From Corynebacterium mycetoides (GTDB lineage Bacteria > Actinomycetota > Actinomycetes > Mycobacteriales > Mycobacteriaceae), in the NCBI RefSeq assembly GCF_900103625.1, contig NZ_LT629700.1:1302001-1366000 (forward strand): a stretch of DNA of 64,000 nucleotides, written 5' to 3'. A model generated the notes under the pieces. That model was not told the origin of the DNA. It saw only the letters and a list, made by a program, of their open reading frames with translations, and made no database searches. The translations under genes and the position numbers were made by a program. Positions 51,446 through 61,452 of this stretch are shown piece by piece. How positions within the stretch are numbered: the first letter of the stretch is position 1; each line of letters starts with the position of its first letter.

Positions 51446-52159
51446 CTAGCGCCCCGTAAACGTGGGCCGGCGCCCCTCGGCGCGGGCGCGCCCGACCTCA
51501 CGAATGTCGTCCGAGCCGAAAGGCGCACGCAGCGCCGCCTCCCGCTGAGGGGCAGTAAACAGATCCGGGGCGAATTCCGCCTTGATGTTCTGCATGGTCA
51601 GCGGCGCTTTCGCCGCCACGAGATCGGCCAGTTCCAGCGTCCGTTCCAACGTCCCTCCGATGGCAAAACCGCAGGACACAGCAGTGTCCAGATCCATCGG
51701 CGCGCCGCCGATCAGCATCAGCCGCGCCCGGGAGGCACCGACGTGCTCCGCCAGGGAACGCACCACCCATTCATTGACACCGATGGCCATGTCCCCCACA
51801 GGAAGCAAGAACCGCGCAGAACGGGCGGCGACACGGATGTCGCAGGCCATGGACAGCATCATTCCTGCGCCGATGGCGGGGCCGTTGATGTAGGCGATGA
51901 CGGGCGCGCGGGATGACCGGATGGCGTCGATAAGCGAAAATAGGTGCTCGAAGAACGAGCCGTCGAACTCGTCTTCGTCAAGGTCGGCGCCGGCGGAAAA
52001 GACGGTACCTGCCCCGGTGAGCACGATCGCGCGTGCGCCGTGGGCCGCCGCGAACGCAGTGGACAGCGTGCGCAGCAGCTCTGTAGATAGGGCGTTGCGC
52101 TTCTCGTCGCGGTCGAGCGTGAGCACCGCGACGTCGCCGCGCGACTCGGACTTAATCAC
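51446..52159 (-). CDS. enoyl-CoA hydratase/isomerase family protein
   Basis: A ~237-residue crotonase-fold protein acting on acyl-CoA thioesters. Oxyanion-hole segments are FSAGADLDEDEF and NGPAIGAGMMLSMACD. The catalytic Glu pair of true hydratases is not obvious (LLPVGDMAIGV, NEWVVRSLAEHVG), so the reaction is uncertain. GTG 52159 overlaps the ppk2 stop by 8 bases; a TTG at 52186 would add nine residues. Confidence 0.85.
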   Translation of the reverse strand: MIKSESRGDVAVLTLDRDEKRNALSTELLRTLSTAFAAAHGARAIVLTGAGTVFSAGADLDEDEFDGSFFEHLFSLIDAIRSSRAPVIAYINGPAIGAGMMLSMACDIRVAARSARFLLPVGDMAIGVNEWVVRSLAEHVGASRARLMLIGGAPMDLDTAVSCGFAIGGTLERTLELADLVAAKAPLTMQNIKAEFAPDLFTAPQREAALRAPFGSDDIREVGRARAEGRRPTFTGR

Positions 52160-53060
52160 CGATCTGGTCTCGTCCGCGCTTGACAATCAGCGGGTCCGGC
52201 TCACCGACGACATCGTGGTCTTTGTTGGTGTACTCGAACTTGCTCAGGATGTAGCGCATCGCGTTGATGCGGGCGCGCTTCTTGTCGTTCGACTTGATCG
52301 TGATCCACGGCGACTCGTCGGTGTCGGTGTAGCGGAACTGCTCCTCTTTCGCGCGGGTGTAGTCGTCCCACTTATCCAGCGAGGCCAGGTCCATCGGGGA
52401 CAGCTTCCATTGGCGCACCGGGTCGACCTGGCGAATGGCGAAGCGGGTGCGCTGCTCCTTTTGCGTCACGGAGAACCAGAACTTGGTCAGCGAAATGCCC
52501 GAGCCCAAGATCATGTTCTCCAGCATGGGCACCTCGCGCAGGAACTCGGCGTGCTGCGATTCGGTGCAAAACCCCATGACGCGCTCCACGCCGGAGCGGT
52601 TGTACCAGGAGCGGTCGAAGAAGACGATTTCGCCCGCCGACGGGAAGTGCTGGATGTAACGCTGGAAGTACCAGGACGTGCTTTCGCGTGGCGACGGCTT
52701 CTCCAACGCGACCGTCCGCGCACCACGCGGATTGAGGTGCTCGTTGAAGCGCTTGATCGTGCCGCCCTTACCGGCTGCGTCGCGGCCTTCGAACAGGATG
52801 ATGTGGCGCTGCCCGGTGTCTTTGGTCCAGTTCTGCCATTTGAGCAGCTCGATCTGGAGCGCACGCTTGGTTTTCTCGTACTCTTCGCGCGTCATCCGCT
52901 CGTCGTAGGGGTAGTTCTCGCGCCACGTCTCGATCGGGGTGCCGTCGGCCTTCAGCAGGACGGGGTCGTCCTCGTCGGAGTCGTCGACCCAGTAGCCCTC
53001 GATCTGGGCAAGGTCGAGCATCGGCATGTCGTCTGCTTTGTGGTCAGCCATGGCGTTCAT
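52152..53060 (-). CDS. ppk2: polyphosphate kinase 2
   Basis: A ~302-residue PPK2 of the single-domain class I type that uses polyphosphate to phosphorylate nucleoside diphosphates (or the reverse). Walker A is FEGRDAAGKGGTIKR, Walker B is VFFDRSWYNRSGVE, and the lid has FSVTQKEQRTRF. The start is ATG 53060 or 53051. Its place beside porA/porH and groEL is the known C. glutamicum arrangement. A terminator separates it from the porins. Confidence 0.95.
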   Translation of the reverse strand: MNAMADHKADDMPMLDLAQIEGYWVDDSDEDDPVLLKADGTPIETWRENYPYDERMTREEYEKTKRALQIELLKWQNWTKDTGQRHIILFEGRDAAGKGGTIKRFNEHLNPRGARTVALEKPSPRESTSWYFQRYIQHFPSAGEIVFFDRSWYNRSGVERVMGFCTESQHAEFLREVPMLENMILGSGISLTKFWFSVTQKEQRTRFAIRQVDPVRQWKLSPMDLASLDKWDDYTRAKEEQFRYTDTDESPWITIKSNDKKRARINAMRYILSKFEYTNKDHDVVGEPDPLIVKRGRDQIGD

Positions 53061-53125
53061 TCTAACCGCGGAATCGAGGTCGCGCGCTGCGAAGAAACAT
53101 CCCGCGTTCACGGCCCAGTCATGCG

Positions 53126-53152
53126 AAAACCCCGCCGCAGTGCGACGGGGTT
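53126..53152 (-). terminator. terminator downstream of porA-like gene
   Basis: An 11-bp stem with one mismatch (AACCCCGTCGC with GCGGCGGGGTT on the minus strand) and a TTTT tail lies 34 bases after the PorA-like stop. Confidence 0.8.
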
Positions 53153-53185
53153 CAAGGCAAAGGACGGGATCAGACCCGTGTGCCT

Positions 53186-53335
53186 TTAGAGGTACTTCGC
53201 AGCGAGACCGGCGAGGTCGCCAACAGCCTTGAAGAACTCACCGAAACTCTTAGCGATAGCGCTGAGAGTGCCGCCAATGGCGTCTTTGGAGGAAAGCTCA
53301 GCCCAGCCGGAGGAGAAGTTGGAGTCAGCAGACAT
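53186..53335 (-). CDS. porA: PorA-like small cell-wall porin subunit
   Basis: A 49-residue protein too short for usual gene calling. It starts MSADSNFSSGWAEL, has no signal peptide, and its second half (GGTLSAIAKSFGEFFKA, then VGDLAGLAAKYL) forms a single amphipathic helix. This matches C. glutamicum PorA (45 residues), which with PorH forms the main mycomembrane channel and is O-mycoloylated at serines. AAAGGA lies 7 bases before the ATG. Position between ppk2 and groEL, next to the PorH-like gene, is decisive. Sequence identity with the C. glutamicum protein is low, so the assignment rests on context. Confidence 0.75.
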   Translation of the reverse strand: MSADSNFSSGWAELSSKDAIGGTLSAIAKSFGEFFKAVGDLAGLAAKYL

Positions 53336-53398
53336 AGTAGTGTCCTTTCGAGAAGAATCGGGGGTTAGGTACTCAGCGGAAGCCGAGGAGTTAGCGGA

Positions 53399-53632
53399 TT
53401 AGCTCTCAGAGGAGCCAGCGAAGAGGTTGGAAGAGCTGCCCTCAGAGGAGCCGGTCAGGAGGGCGGAGGAGCCTTCAGCACCGTCGAGGGAGGAGCCCTC
53501 GCCGCCGAACCAGCCAGCGATGGTGCTTACCACGTCGTAGAAAGAGCCGGTGCCGTCACCGAAGAGCGTGGCGAGAGCCTTGAGCCCGGTGCCGAGATCC
53601 TTGAGCTGGGTTGCGATCGTTGCGAGATCCAT
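53399..53632 (-). CDS. porH: PorH-like small cell-wall porin subunit
   Basis: A 77-residue protein beginning MDLATIATQLKDLGTG, like PorH of C. glutamicum (MDLSLLKETL...), with an amphipathic helical half followed by a Ser/Gly-rich tail containing EGSS, GSSEGSSS and AGSSES. C. glutamicum PorH is 57 residues, so this tail is an extension; its serines are possible mycoloylation sites (inference). No signal peptide. AAGGGG is 6 bases before the ATG. It is transcribed with the PorA-like gene 63 bases downstream. Confidence 0.78.
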   Translation of the reverse strand: MDLATIATQLKDLGTGLKALATLFGDGTGSFYDVVSTIAGWFGGEGSSLDGAEGSSALLTGSSEGSSSNLFAGSSES

Positions 53633-53715
53633 GTTTTTCCCCTTTTGGAGTAGGTGCCAGAGTAAGCCTGGCATATCTGGACAAATTCTGACACCCCGTT
53701 GAGCGCCACGGGTGA

Positions 53716-53744
53716 AATCTTGCCACAGATTTCGGTTCCGTCAA
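53716..53744 (-). promoter_or_regulatory. candidate promoter of porH-porA
   Basis: On the minus strand TTGACG (53744-53739) and AAGATT (53721-53716) are spaced by 17 bases, about 85 bases before porH. The rest of the gap 53633-54134 is AT-richer non-coding DNA with no supportable gene; a TAAAGT near 54071 may be the -10 for the downstream hydrolase. Confidence 0.35.
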
Positions 53745-54134
53745 CATTTAGTTCCAAGAATTTTGCGGGCAAACTGATGCCACAAAGTTATTAGGGGGGC
53801 AAAACCAGAGGTCAGAGAAAATTAACCATCCGTGACCAGCTGGGAATATTCGCGAGTTCCAGTGAATACGAGGTAAACAGCATCGATTATCTGTAACAAC
53901 ACCCAAAAGCGCCTCGATATACTGCACCCCGCCGGGCAACGAACCACGCCAAACGTTGCCCCTATCCGGGGGTAGCAGGGACATTCCCGTCATGGACGGT
54001 GCCGGTTCACTGACGGCCACGTACATTCGCCCTCGACCCGTCGTGGCGCGGAGTCGACAGCTGGGCGCGGACAAACGCATAAAGTAAAGGGTCGAGACCT
54101 CTGGCAGACGTTACCCGCATGAACAAGGAGTTCC

Positions 54135-55184
54135 ATGACCAACACCACCGAATGGGTCGAGACCCCCAACGATGAGGTCCCCGCTGCCCCCGTAGGCGCG
54201 ACAACCTACCGCGTCAGGTATATCGCCGAGGGCGCACGAGGCCCAGCAACAATGAGCGGGCTGGTCACCGTGCCCGCCCACCGCCGAGAGGACGGCGCAC
54301 TCTTCAGCTGGGCGCACGGCACAACGGGACTATCCACCAACAGCGCCCCCTCGCTGCATGTGAAGGGTGACCCCATTGAGCGCTACATCACCCCCTGGAC
54401 CGAATACCTGCAGCGCTGGGTGGACGAGGGATACATCGTCACCCAGCCCGACTACGAGGGCCTCGGCGTCGAAGAGGTGCCCGCAACCTACATGCACCGC
54501 GGATCGCTGGCGGCCTCCATCAACCGGCTCGTTGAGGAGGCGCGGCTGAAGTTCGGCGCGGACGGCGGCTGGCTCAACGTCGGGTTCAGCCAGGGCGGCT
54601 ACGCAGCACTTGCCGCCGCCTCCTCCGACGAGACCGCCGACGGGCTTGCCGCCACCATCGCCATCGCCCCCGGTGACACCGAGTTGGTGAACAAGAACCT
54701 CCGCCTCATGGGCGTGCGCCCCGTCGACGTCGCCCGCATGCTCAAAGGCACCGCCGTGCGCTTCTTCCCCATCGTGATCGCCGGCGCCATCAATTCCTTC
54801 GACTCCGTCGACCCAGCAGACTTCCTCAGTGAACGCGGCGCTGAGCTCGTCGATAAGGCGGAGAAGCTCACCCTCCCCGAGCTGCGCGACGAAGTCGCCG
54901 ACACCTCCGGCGGGGAACTGTTCATCTCCAATGCCAACACCAAACCCATGCAGGACCTACTCGACGAACAACGCCTAGAACTCATGGCCCCGCAAGGGCC
55001 CGTCTTCGTCGTTGCCGGGGCCAAAGACACCACGATCAACCGCGAAGCGCTGAAATCTGTGCTGTCTGCGTGGGAGTCCGCCGGGGTTTCAGTTGACTAC
55101 CATGAAGTGCCCGGGGCCACCCACTCCGACACCGTGCCGCGCAGCTGGGAGGCGCAGCGGGAGTGGCTGGCGGCGCTGGGATAG
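54135..55184 (+). CDS. LIP-family alpha/beta hydrolase (no signal peptide)
   Basis: A 349-residue hydrolase related to the secreted LIP lipases. The oxyanion/strand region SWAHGTTGLS, GYIVTQPDYEGLG, nucleophile elbow GFSQGGYAAL, acidic AGAKDTTI and His in PGATHSD give a full triad. Unlike the lipase at 12286 it has no visible signal peptide, so a cytosolic esterase role is likely. AAGGAG precedes the ATG. It is inserted between porH and groEL, which are closer in C. glutamicum. Confidence 0.82.
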   Translation: MTNTTEWVETPNDEVPAAPVGATTYRVRYIAEGARGPATMSGLVTVPAHRREDGALFSWAHGTTGLSTNSAPSLHVKGDPIERYITPWTEYLQRWVDEGYIVTQPDYEGLGVEEVPATYMHRGSLAASINRLVEEARLKFGADGGWLNVGFSQGGYAALAAASSDETADGLAATIAIAPGDTELVNKNLRLMGVRPVDVARMLKGTAVRFFPIVIAGAINSFDSVDPADFLSERGAELVDKAEKLTLPELRDEVADTSGGELFISNANTKPMQDLLDEQRLELMAPQGPVFVVAGAKDTTINREALKSVLSAWESAGVSVDYHEVPGATHSDTVPRSWEAQREWLAALG

Positions 55185-55246
55185 GTGGTCGACGGGGGGC
55201 TAATACGCTAGGTCGAGTGCGACTGACGTGGCGCAGGAACCGTCTT

Positions 55247-55275
55247 CGTCTTGTGGGGCGGCACCCCACAAGACG
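55247..55275. repeat. perfect 12-bp hairpin downstream of the hydrolase
   Basis: CGTCTTGTGGGG and CCCCACAAGACG enclose a 5-base loop. There is no T-tract, so it may be a transcript-end stabiliser or weak terminator. Three near-identical 9-base units (TGTGACGC-type) follow at 55308-55338. Confidence 0.6.
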
Positions 55276-55373
55276 ACCGAGAAACCACCCCGGCAAAACC
55301 TCAGGTCGCCTGTGACGCATGTGACGCCTGTGACGCCACAATTATCATCGTCTTGCAACCTGAGAAAGCAAGC

Positions 55374-55409
55374 AAAAAGGGCGCCCTCCACATCGGGAGG
55401 GGCCCCTTT
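55374..55409 (-). terminator. groEL terminator
   Basis: Stem arms 55396-55409 and 55376-55389 pair at 12 of 14 positions and are followed on the minus strand by TTTTTGCTT, 23 bases after the groEL stop. Confidence 0.8.
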
Positions 55410-55431
55410 CGGCGTCGTTAAGCCAACGACG

Positions 55432-57093
<1,662 letters not shown>

Positions 57094-57200
57094 TTACATT
57101 GAGAGTGTGTTGGTATACGGCGCCACTCAACGTCGGATTCGAGCAGGCGCCCGCGACGGCACGGCTGGTGAGTGAGGCAGCCTCACCCGCTCAAAAACTT

Positions 57201-57227
57201 TTAGCACTTGACTTGCTTGAGTGCTAA
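57201..57227 (-). promoter_or_regulatory. CIRCE operator of groEL
   Basis: TTAGCACTT-N9-GAGTGCTAA differs at one base from the CIRCE consensus (TTAGCACTC-N9-GAGTGCTAA). It is bound by the heat-shock repressor HrcA in other bacteria and lies 125 bases before the groEL start. Confidence 0.92.
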
Positions 57228-57292
57228 CCCCCATTTTTAGCAGTCTGAGCGGGCGAGTGCAAGGTTGGGTGGGATTGACGTTTCGTGGTGGC

Positions 57293-57460
57293 GGTGGGAT
57301 GTCACGGTCAGCCGGTGGCGGGGTGCAAAACCCCAGTTCGGCGATGGCAGTTTCGGGTTGACCGTGACATTTCAGGCGGTGGAATGTCACGGTCAGGCGG
57401 TGGTGGGGTGCAAAACCCCAGGTCGGTAACGCCAGCACCAGTTTGACCGTGACATTCCAC
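57293..57460. repeat. two tandem ~85-base nested hairpin elements
   Basis: Each copy has outer arms GTGGAATGTCACGGTCA-like and TGACCGTGACATTCCAC-like, and an inner hairpin GGGGTGCAAAACCCC. Copies begin at 57293 and 57378. They fill the gap between the groEL promoter and the IS element; the remaining bases of 57228-57567 show no gene. No coding function is supported. Confidence 0.88.
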
Positions 57461-57567
57461 TCCAACAGGAAGACCTCAGCACATTTTCCCGCGCGCTCGG
57501 GTGCTGAAATCGCACTGAGATCTTCGCCCGAGTCTCTTTCAGTGCGACCTGCAAGGGCTTCTGAAAA

Positions 57568-58958
57568 CAGGGTTAAACGACAAAATGTGTGTCCGGATTC
57601 ATCGATTTGTTTGGGTTGATCAGCGGTAATCCGGAAAGTATATGATCTTGGAGCTTATATCCGTCCCAGGGCGGCGAAATATTGGGGTGTGACAGCAGCG
57701 TGTGGTAGGCGCCGGTGTTGGCTTGATCAATGCCGAAGAACCAACCCCGATGCCAGGTGTGCGGCGGCGAGACGAAACGCAACGGGAAGACCTCCGCCAA
57801 CCGCACCCGGTGGCGGTGCAAAATCTGCGGCGCTTCCACCACCAAGCAGCGCCCCGATATCACCAACTCCGCAGCCTTCGCAGCATTTATCGCCCACCTC
57901 ACGACCGGTGCGAGCTTGAGAACCGCTGCTGCCGAAGCAGGGTGTCATCCGCGTACCCTGCAACGCCGGTTTGAATACTTCTGGCTAGTTGATGTCCCCG
58001 ATCCCACGATCGGGCACGAAGGCCGGGTCTACGACCAGGTCTTCATCGACGGCACCTACACCGCCGGCGGGTGTCTCATCGTAGCCGCCACCTTGGATCA
58101 CGTCATCGCCTGGCACTGGTGCACACGTGAGACCACCGGCGACTACCAAAAGCTCCTCGAACGTATCCCCGCGCCCCTGATCGCTGTCATCGACGGCGGC
58201 CAAGGCGCTGCCAGCGCAATCAAGACATGCTGGCCCACAACGAAAGTGCAGCGCTGCCTCGTCCACGCCCAACGCGTGGTACGCCGACACACCACCTCAC
58301 GCCCACGCACCGATGCAGGACGAGCGATCTACCAGCTCGCGCTCAACCTCACGAAGATCACCGATCTTGACGAGGCGGCCGCGTGGGGTGCGCAGCTACA
58401 CGAATACGGCAACGTCTACCGCGACTGGATGAACCAGAAAACGTGGACAACCGACCCGGCGACACGGCAACGCACCTGGTCATGGACGCATGAACGCACC
58501 CGCAAGGCCTACAACAGCCTCAACCACCTGTGGCGAAACAACCTACTGTTCGTCTACCTCGAACCACCCGACGGTGTCCTCGATGCCAACCGGATCAAAT
58601 CCACCACCAACAGCCTTGAAGGCGGCATCAACGCCCAACTGAAACTGCTGACCCGCACCCACCGCGGACGATCCGGGGAGCATCAGCGTCGGATGCTGGA
58701 GTGGTGGCTGTATCTGCAAACGGAACTGCCTGACGATCCTGTTGAGATCGCCAGGCAGTCCAACTGGGGCCAGGACCAACTCGCCAAAGTATCCACCCTG
58801 ACCCACAACGAGAACCACGCCGACCACGAAACCGGACGACCAGCCCTCTACGACAACGCTATCGACACCAACTACACACACTCAATCGGCATCCAAAAAG
58901 GCCACATCTAACCCCGCGACACGCCGACAACAGACACACATTTTGTCGTTTAACCCTG
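57568..58958 (+). mobile_element. IS1249-group insertion sequence (IS256 family)
   Basis: Perfect 26-base terminal inverted repeats, starting CAGGGTTAAACGACAAAATG at 57568-57593 and its complement at 58933-58958, bound a 1391-base element with one transposase gene. A clear 8-base target duplication is not visible: only AAAA is shared by the immediate flanks, which suggests rearrangement or an older insertion. Confidence 0.9.
57730..58911 (+). CDS. IS1249-type transposase
   Basis: A 393-residue mutator-type (IS256 family) transposase. The N terminus holds a C4 zinc ribbon (CQVCGG, CKICGA) and an HTH-like region (GASLRTAAAEAGCHPRTLQRRF). The DDE core includes FIDGTYTAG, VIDGGQGAASAIK, CLVHAQR and NSLEGGINAQLK. 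It appears intact, with normal length for IS1249, so the element may be active. Confidence 0.93.
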   Translation: MPKNQPRCQVCGGETKRNGKTSANRTRWRCKICGASTTKQRPDITNSAAFAAFIAHLTTGASLRTAAAEAGCHPRTLQRRFEYFWLVDVPDPTIGHEGRVYDQVFIDGTYTAGGCLIVAATLDHVIAWHWCTRETTGDYQKLLERIPAPLIAVIDGGQGAASAIKTCWPTTKVQRCLVHAQRVVRRHTTSRPRTDAGRAIYQLALNLTKITDLDEAAAWGAQLHEYGNVYRDWMNQKTWTTDPATRQRTWSWTHERTRKAYNSLNHLWRNNLLFVYLEPPDGVLDANRIKSTTNSLEGGINAQLKLLTRTHRGRSGEHQRRMLEWWLYLQTELPDDPVEIARQSNWGQDQLAKVSTLTHNENHADHETGRPALYDNAIDTNYTHSIGIQKGHI

Positions 58959-59057
58959 AAAACATGGCACCGGCTAAACGCCCAAAGAAAGGCCAATGAC
59001 CCCGGCGATGTGCTACTTAAAGCAGGGATCGACCCGGGGCCTTCGTACCAGACGGTA

Positions 59058-59072
59058 TATAATTTTGACGTG
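59058..59072 (+). promoter_or_regulatory. -10 and leaderless start of the Abi-like gene
   Basis: A consensus TATAAT (59058-59063) sits six bases before GTG 59070, placing the expected transcription start at or next to the start codon. That would be a leaderless mRNA, common in actinobacteria. A clear -35 is not seen. Confidence 0.5.
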
Positions 59073-59738
59073 GAAGTCAACTCCAGACCCTCGGGGCAGA
59101 CGACGCTCGACGACCTGCGCGCATGGTTCTCCTCCCCGCGAATGGACACCTACGCGACCCACAGCTTTCCTGTTGAGCTCTACCTGTGGAACACACGAAT
59201 AACCAAAGCGTTTCTGGAAGATATCCAGCATTTCGAGGTACTGTACCGAAACTGGATTGATGGCATTCTTTCCTTAGAGTACGGCCCGAAGTGGTTCGAC
59301 AACCAGCGCGCAGACGGCACCAATGCTGGGCTCGCATTCAACAACATGGATAGGCGCGGAGTTAATAAGGCTCGCACACGCGCTGGCGGGGCGGCAGCTA
59401 GTCCCGGGAAGGTCATTGCGGAACTCACCTTCGACTTCTGGTTTCACCTTCTCGACCGCCGCCACGCCGCAACCCTCCACCCCAAATTTGTCGCAGCCCT
59501 CGGCTATACGCATAGCATTTCAGCGCTGATTACCCGGATCGCCCCCATATACGCCTTGCGTAACCGCTGCTCGCACCACGAACCCATCATCAGGCATGAC
59601 CTTACGGAAGAAGCAGCTTATGTAGGCAACATTCTGGAGAGCATTCATCGAGTTTCATCGTGGATTGACCCAGAGGCCGGCGAATGGATCGCCGGGAGTT
59701 CTCGGGTCCCCGAGCTGTATTCCCTCCGACCTACATAG
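59070..59738 (+). CDS. Abi-like (Abi_2) HEPN-type protein
   Basis: A ~222-residue protein of the abortive-infection Abi_2-like group. Matching features are the LYLWNTRITKAFLEDIQHFEVLYRNWID region and the C-terminal RNRCSHHEPI, an R-x4-6-H-type HEPN motif implying RNase activity. Phage-defence function is inferred from the family. It directly follows the IS element and is lower in GC than its neighbours, suggesting acquired DNA. The start could also be ATG 59010, but GTG 59070 fits the TATAAT promoter. Confidence 0.75.
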   Translation: MEVNSRPSGQTTLDDLRAWFSSPRMDTYATHSFPVELYLWNTRITKAFLEDIQHFEVLYRNWIDGILSLEYGPKWFDNQRADGTNAGLAFNNMDRRGVNKARTRAGGAAASPGKVIAELTFDFWFHLLDRRHAATLHPKFVAALGYTHSISALITRIAPIYALRNRCSHHEPIIRHDLTEEAAYVGNILESIHRVSSWIDPEAGEWIAGSSRVPELYSLRPT

Positions 59739-59882
59739 CTTCATCCAGCCGACCCTTCGGGGCGTTCGAAATGAACAAGGAAGTGCCCCGAAACGGGGCT
59801 CTCAGCTCATCTGGTCACGCCCTCCGCCCACACCAAAGCCGGCATCCAAAGCGCCGACGCCGCCGGTGGTACGTTCGAGCGC

Positions 59883-61241
59883 ATGACCTCCCCCAACATC
59901 ACCCCCAACCGCGACCGCATCTTCGCCGACCTGTCCGCACTGGTCTCGTTCAACTCGCCGCACTCCGTGCCTGAGCTCGCAGATCAGCACGAGGCTGCCT
60001 GCGCGTGGACGGTCGCCGCGCTGGAATCCCTCGGCTTCGACGTCAAGCGCCACCCCACGATTGACAACGCCGACACCATCATCGGCGACCGCATCGTTGA
60101 CACCGAGGCCCCGACCGTGCTGCTCTACAGCCACTACGACGTCGTGCCCGCCGGTGATCCGGCGGCGTGGACCTCGGACCCGTTCACGCTCACCGAGCGC
60201 GACGGGCGCTGGTACGGCCGCGGCGCCGCGGACTGCAAGGGCAACCTCGCGATGCATCTGGAAGCGATCCGTCTTCTCGACGCCGCCGGGAAAACGTCCG
60301 CCAACCTCAAGGTCGTCATCGAGGGCTCCGAAGAGTTCGGCGGGCAGGGCGGTCTCGAGCGCCTCATTGAAACCTCGCCCGAACTCTTCCGCGCCGATGT
60401 CATCCTCATCGCGGATTCCGGCAACGTCGCCGTCGGCACCCCGACGCTGACCACGCAGCTGCGCGGGGGTGCCCAGGTCCAGGTCAGCGTGGAAACCCTC
60501 GCCGGCGACATCCACTCTGGCGGCTTCGGCGGCGCCGCCCCTGACGCGGCGGACGCGCTCGTGCGTATAGCCAGCTCACTGTTCGACGAGCACGGGCGCA
60601 CCACCATCGACGGCGTCGACTGCCTGGGCAAGTGGGAGGGCGACGCCTACGACCGCGAGACCTTCCGCAAGGACGCCGGAGTGCTGGAGGGCGTGCAGCT
60701 CTACGGCACCGTGGACGACGAGCCCGCCGACATGGTGTGGGCGCGCCCCGCCGTGACCATGATCGGGTTTACCTCCCGGCCCGTCTCGGAGGCGCTCAAC
60801 GCGATCAACTCCCGCGCCAGCGCCCAGTTCAACCTGCGCGTGCCGGCCGGGATGAGCACCGCCGAGACCGTCGAGAAGCTCGAGCAGCACATCCACGCCA
60901 ACGCCCCGTGGGGCGCGAAGGTCAGCGTCGAGGTCTCCCAGGTCAACGAGCCGTTCGCCACCGACATCACCGGGCCCGCCGTGTCGTTGCTGGGCGAGTG
61001 CCTGAAGGATTCCTACCGCGCCGATTCCCTGGCCGTCGTCGGTTCCGGCGGCTCCATCCCGCTGACCATCACCCTGCAGGAGCACTTCCCCGACGCCGAA
61101 ATCGCGCTGTTCGGCGTGGAGGAGCCGATGTGCGGCATCCACGGGGTGGACGAGTCCGTGGACCCGGCCGAGATCGAACGCATCGCCGTGGCCGAGGCGG
61201 AGTTCCTGCGCCGCTCCGGGGCAAGCTTCGCGGCAAAATAA
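59883..61241 (+). CDS. M20-family dipeptidase
   Basis: A 452-residue zinc dipeptidase. Metal ligands and catalytic residues are seen in [43 protein letters not shown] and a late His in [11 protein letters not shown] dimerisation lid domain is inserted at residues ~190-330. It probably hydrolyses imported dipeptides. It is preceded by a GCCCCG-AAA-CGGGGC hairpin at about 59782. Confidence 0.92.
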   Translation: MTSPNITPNRDRIFADLSALVSFNSPHSVPELADQHEAACAWTVAALESLGFDVKRHPTIDNADTIIGDRIVDTEAPTVLLYSHYDVVPAGDPAAWTSDPFTLTERDGRWYGRGAADCKGNLAMHLEAIRLLDAAGKTSANLKVVIEGSEEFGGQGGLERLIETSPELFRADVILIADSGNVAVGTPTLTTQLRGGAQVQVSVETLAGDIHSGGFGGAAPDAADALVRIASSLFDEHGRTTIDGVDCLGKWEGDAYDRETFRKDAGVLEGVQLYGTVDDEPADMVWARPAVTMIGFTSRPVSEALNAINSRASAQFNLRVPAGMSTAETVEKLEQHIHANAPWGAKVSVEVSQVNEPFATDITGPAVSLLGECLKDSYRADSLAVVGSGGSIPLTITLQEHFPDAEIALFGVEEPMCGIHGVDESVDPAEIERIAVAEAEFLRRSGASFAAK

Positions 61242-61255
61242 AATAGGAAACCGTG

Positions 61256-61284
61256 TTGCGCGTCACTTCCTCAGCGGCTAGTGT
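61256..61284 (+). promoter_or_regulatory. promoter of the leader peptide/LeuA-domain unit
   Basis: TTGCGC (61256-61261) and TAGTGT (61279-61284) are 17 bases apart. The predicted start of transcription falls at about the leader ATG (61292), so the leader would be translated leaderless. Confidence 0.6.
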
Positions 61285-61291
61285 GATGCGC

Positions 61292-61354
61292 ATGACACGA
61301 GCAGTCCGACTTGTACGCCTAGTAGGTAAGGCTACGCACCCCGGCCACCATTAG
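61292..61354 (+). CDS. leader peptide rich in Val and Leu (attenuator)
   Basis: A 20-residue frame, MTRAVRLVRLVGKATHPGHH, with VRLVRLV near its start. Such Val/Leu-rich leaders control branched-chain amino acid genes by ribosome stalling. Its stop lies in a small hairpin (CCGGC 61341-61345, GCCGG 61354-61358), and a second stem follows (61369-61375 with 61415-61421). No coding function beyond regulation is claimed. Confidence 0.65.
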   Translation: MTRAVRLVRLVGKATHPGHH

Positions 61355-61421
61355 CCGGCCTTTGTGGCACGGGGAAGTAGTCGCTAGGGCAACCCAGAAA
61401 ACCAAGGACCGGCCTCCCCGT
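61341..61421 (+). promoter_or_regulatory. predicted attenuator hairpins of the LeuA-domain gene
   Basis: Two stems, CCGGC/GCCGG over the leader stop and ACGGGGA/TCCCCGT further down, sit between the leader peptide and the gene. I see no long T-run, so translational rather than transcriptional attenuation is possible. Confidence 0.4.
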
Positions 61422-61452
61422 TACGCCGCAACAAGAAGGACACCGGCCCACC

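Noticed and set aside
53748..54080. Minus-strand open frame upstream of porH
   Set aside because: No ribosome site, no recognisable domain, and the region is AT-rich promoter DNA.
57561..58966. 8-base target duplication flanking the IS
   Set aside because: Immediate flanks share only AAAA, which is too short to call.
58980..59065. tRNA or tmRNA remnant beside the IS
   Set aside because: A GGGTCGATCCC-like stretch recalls a T-arm, but no acceptor or anticodon arm can be folded around it.
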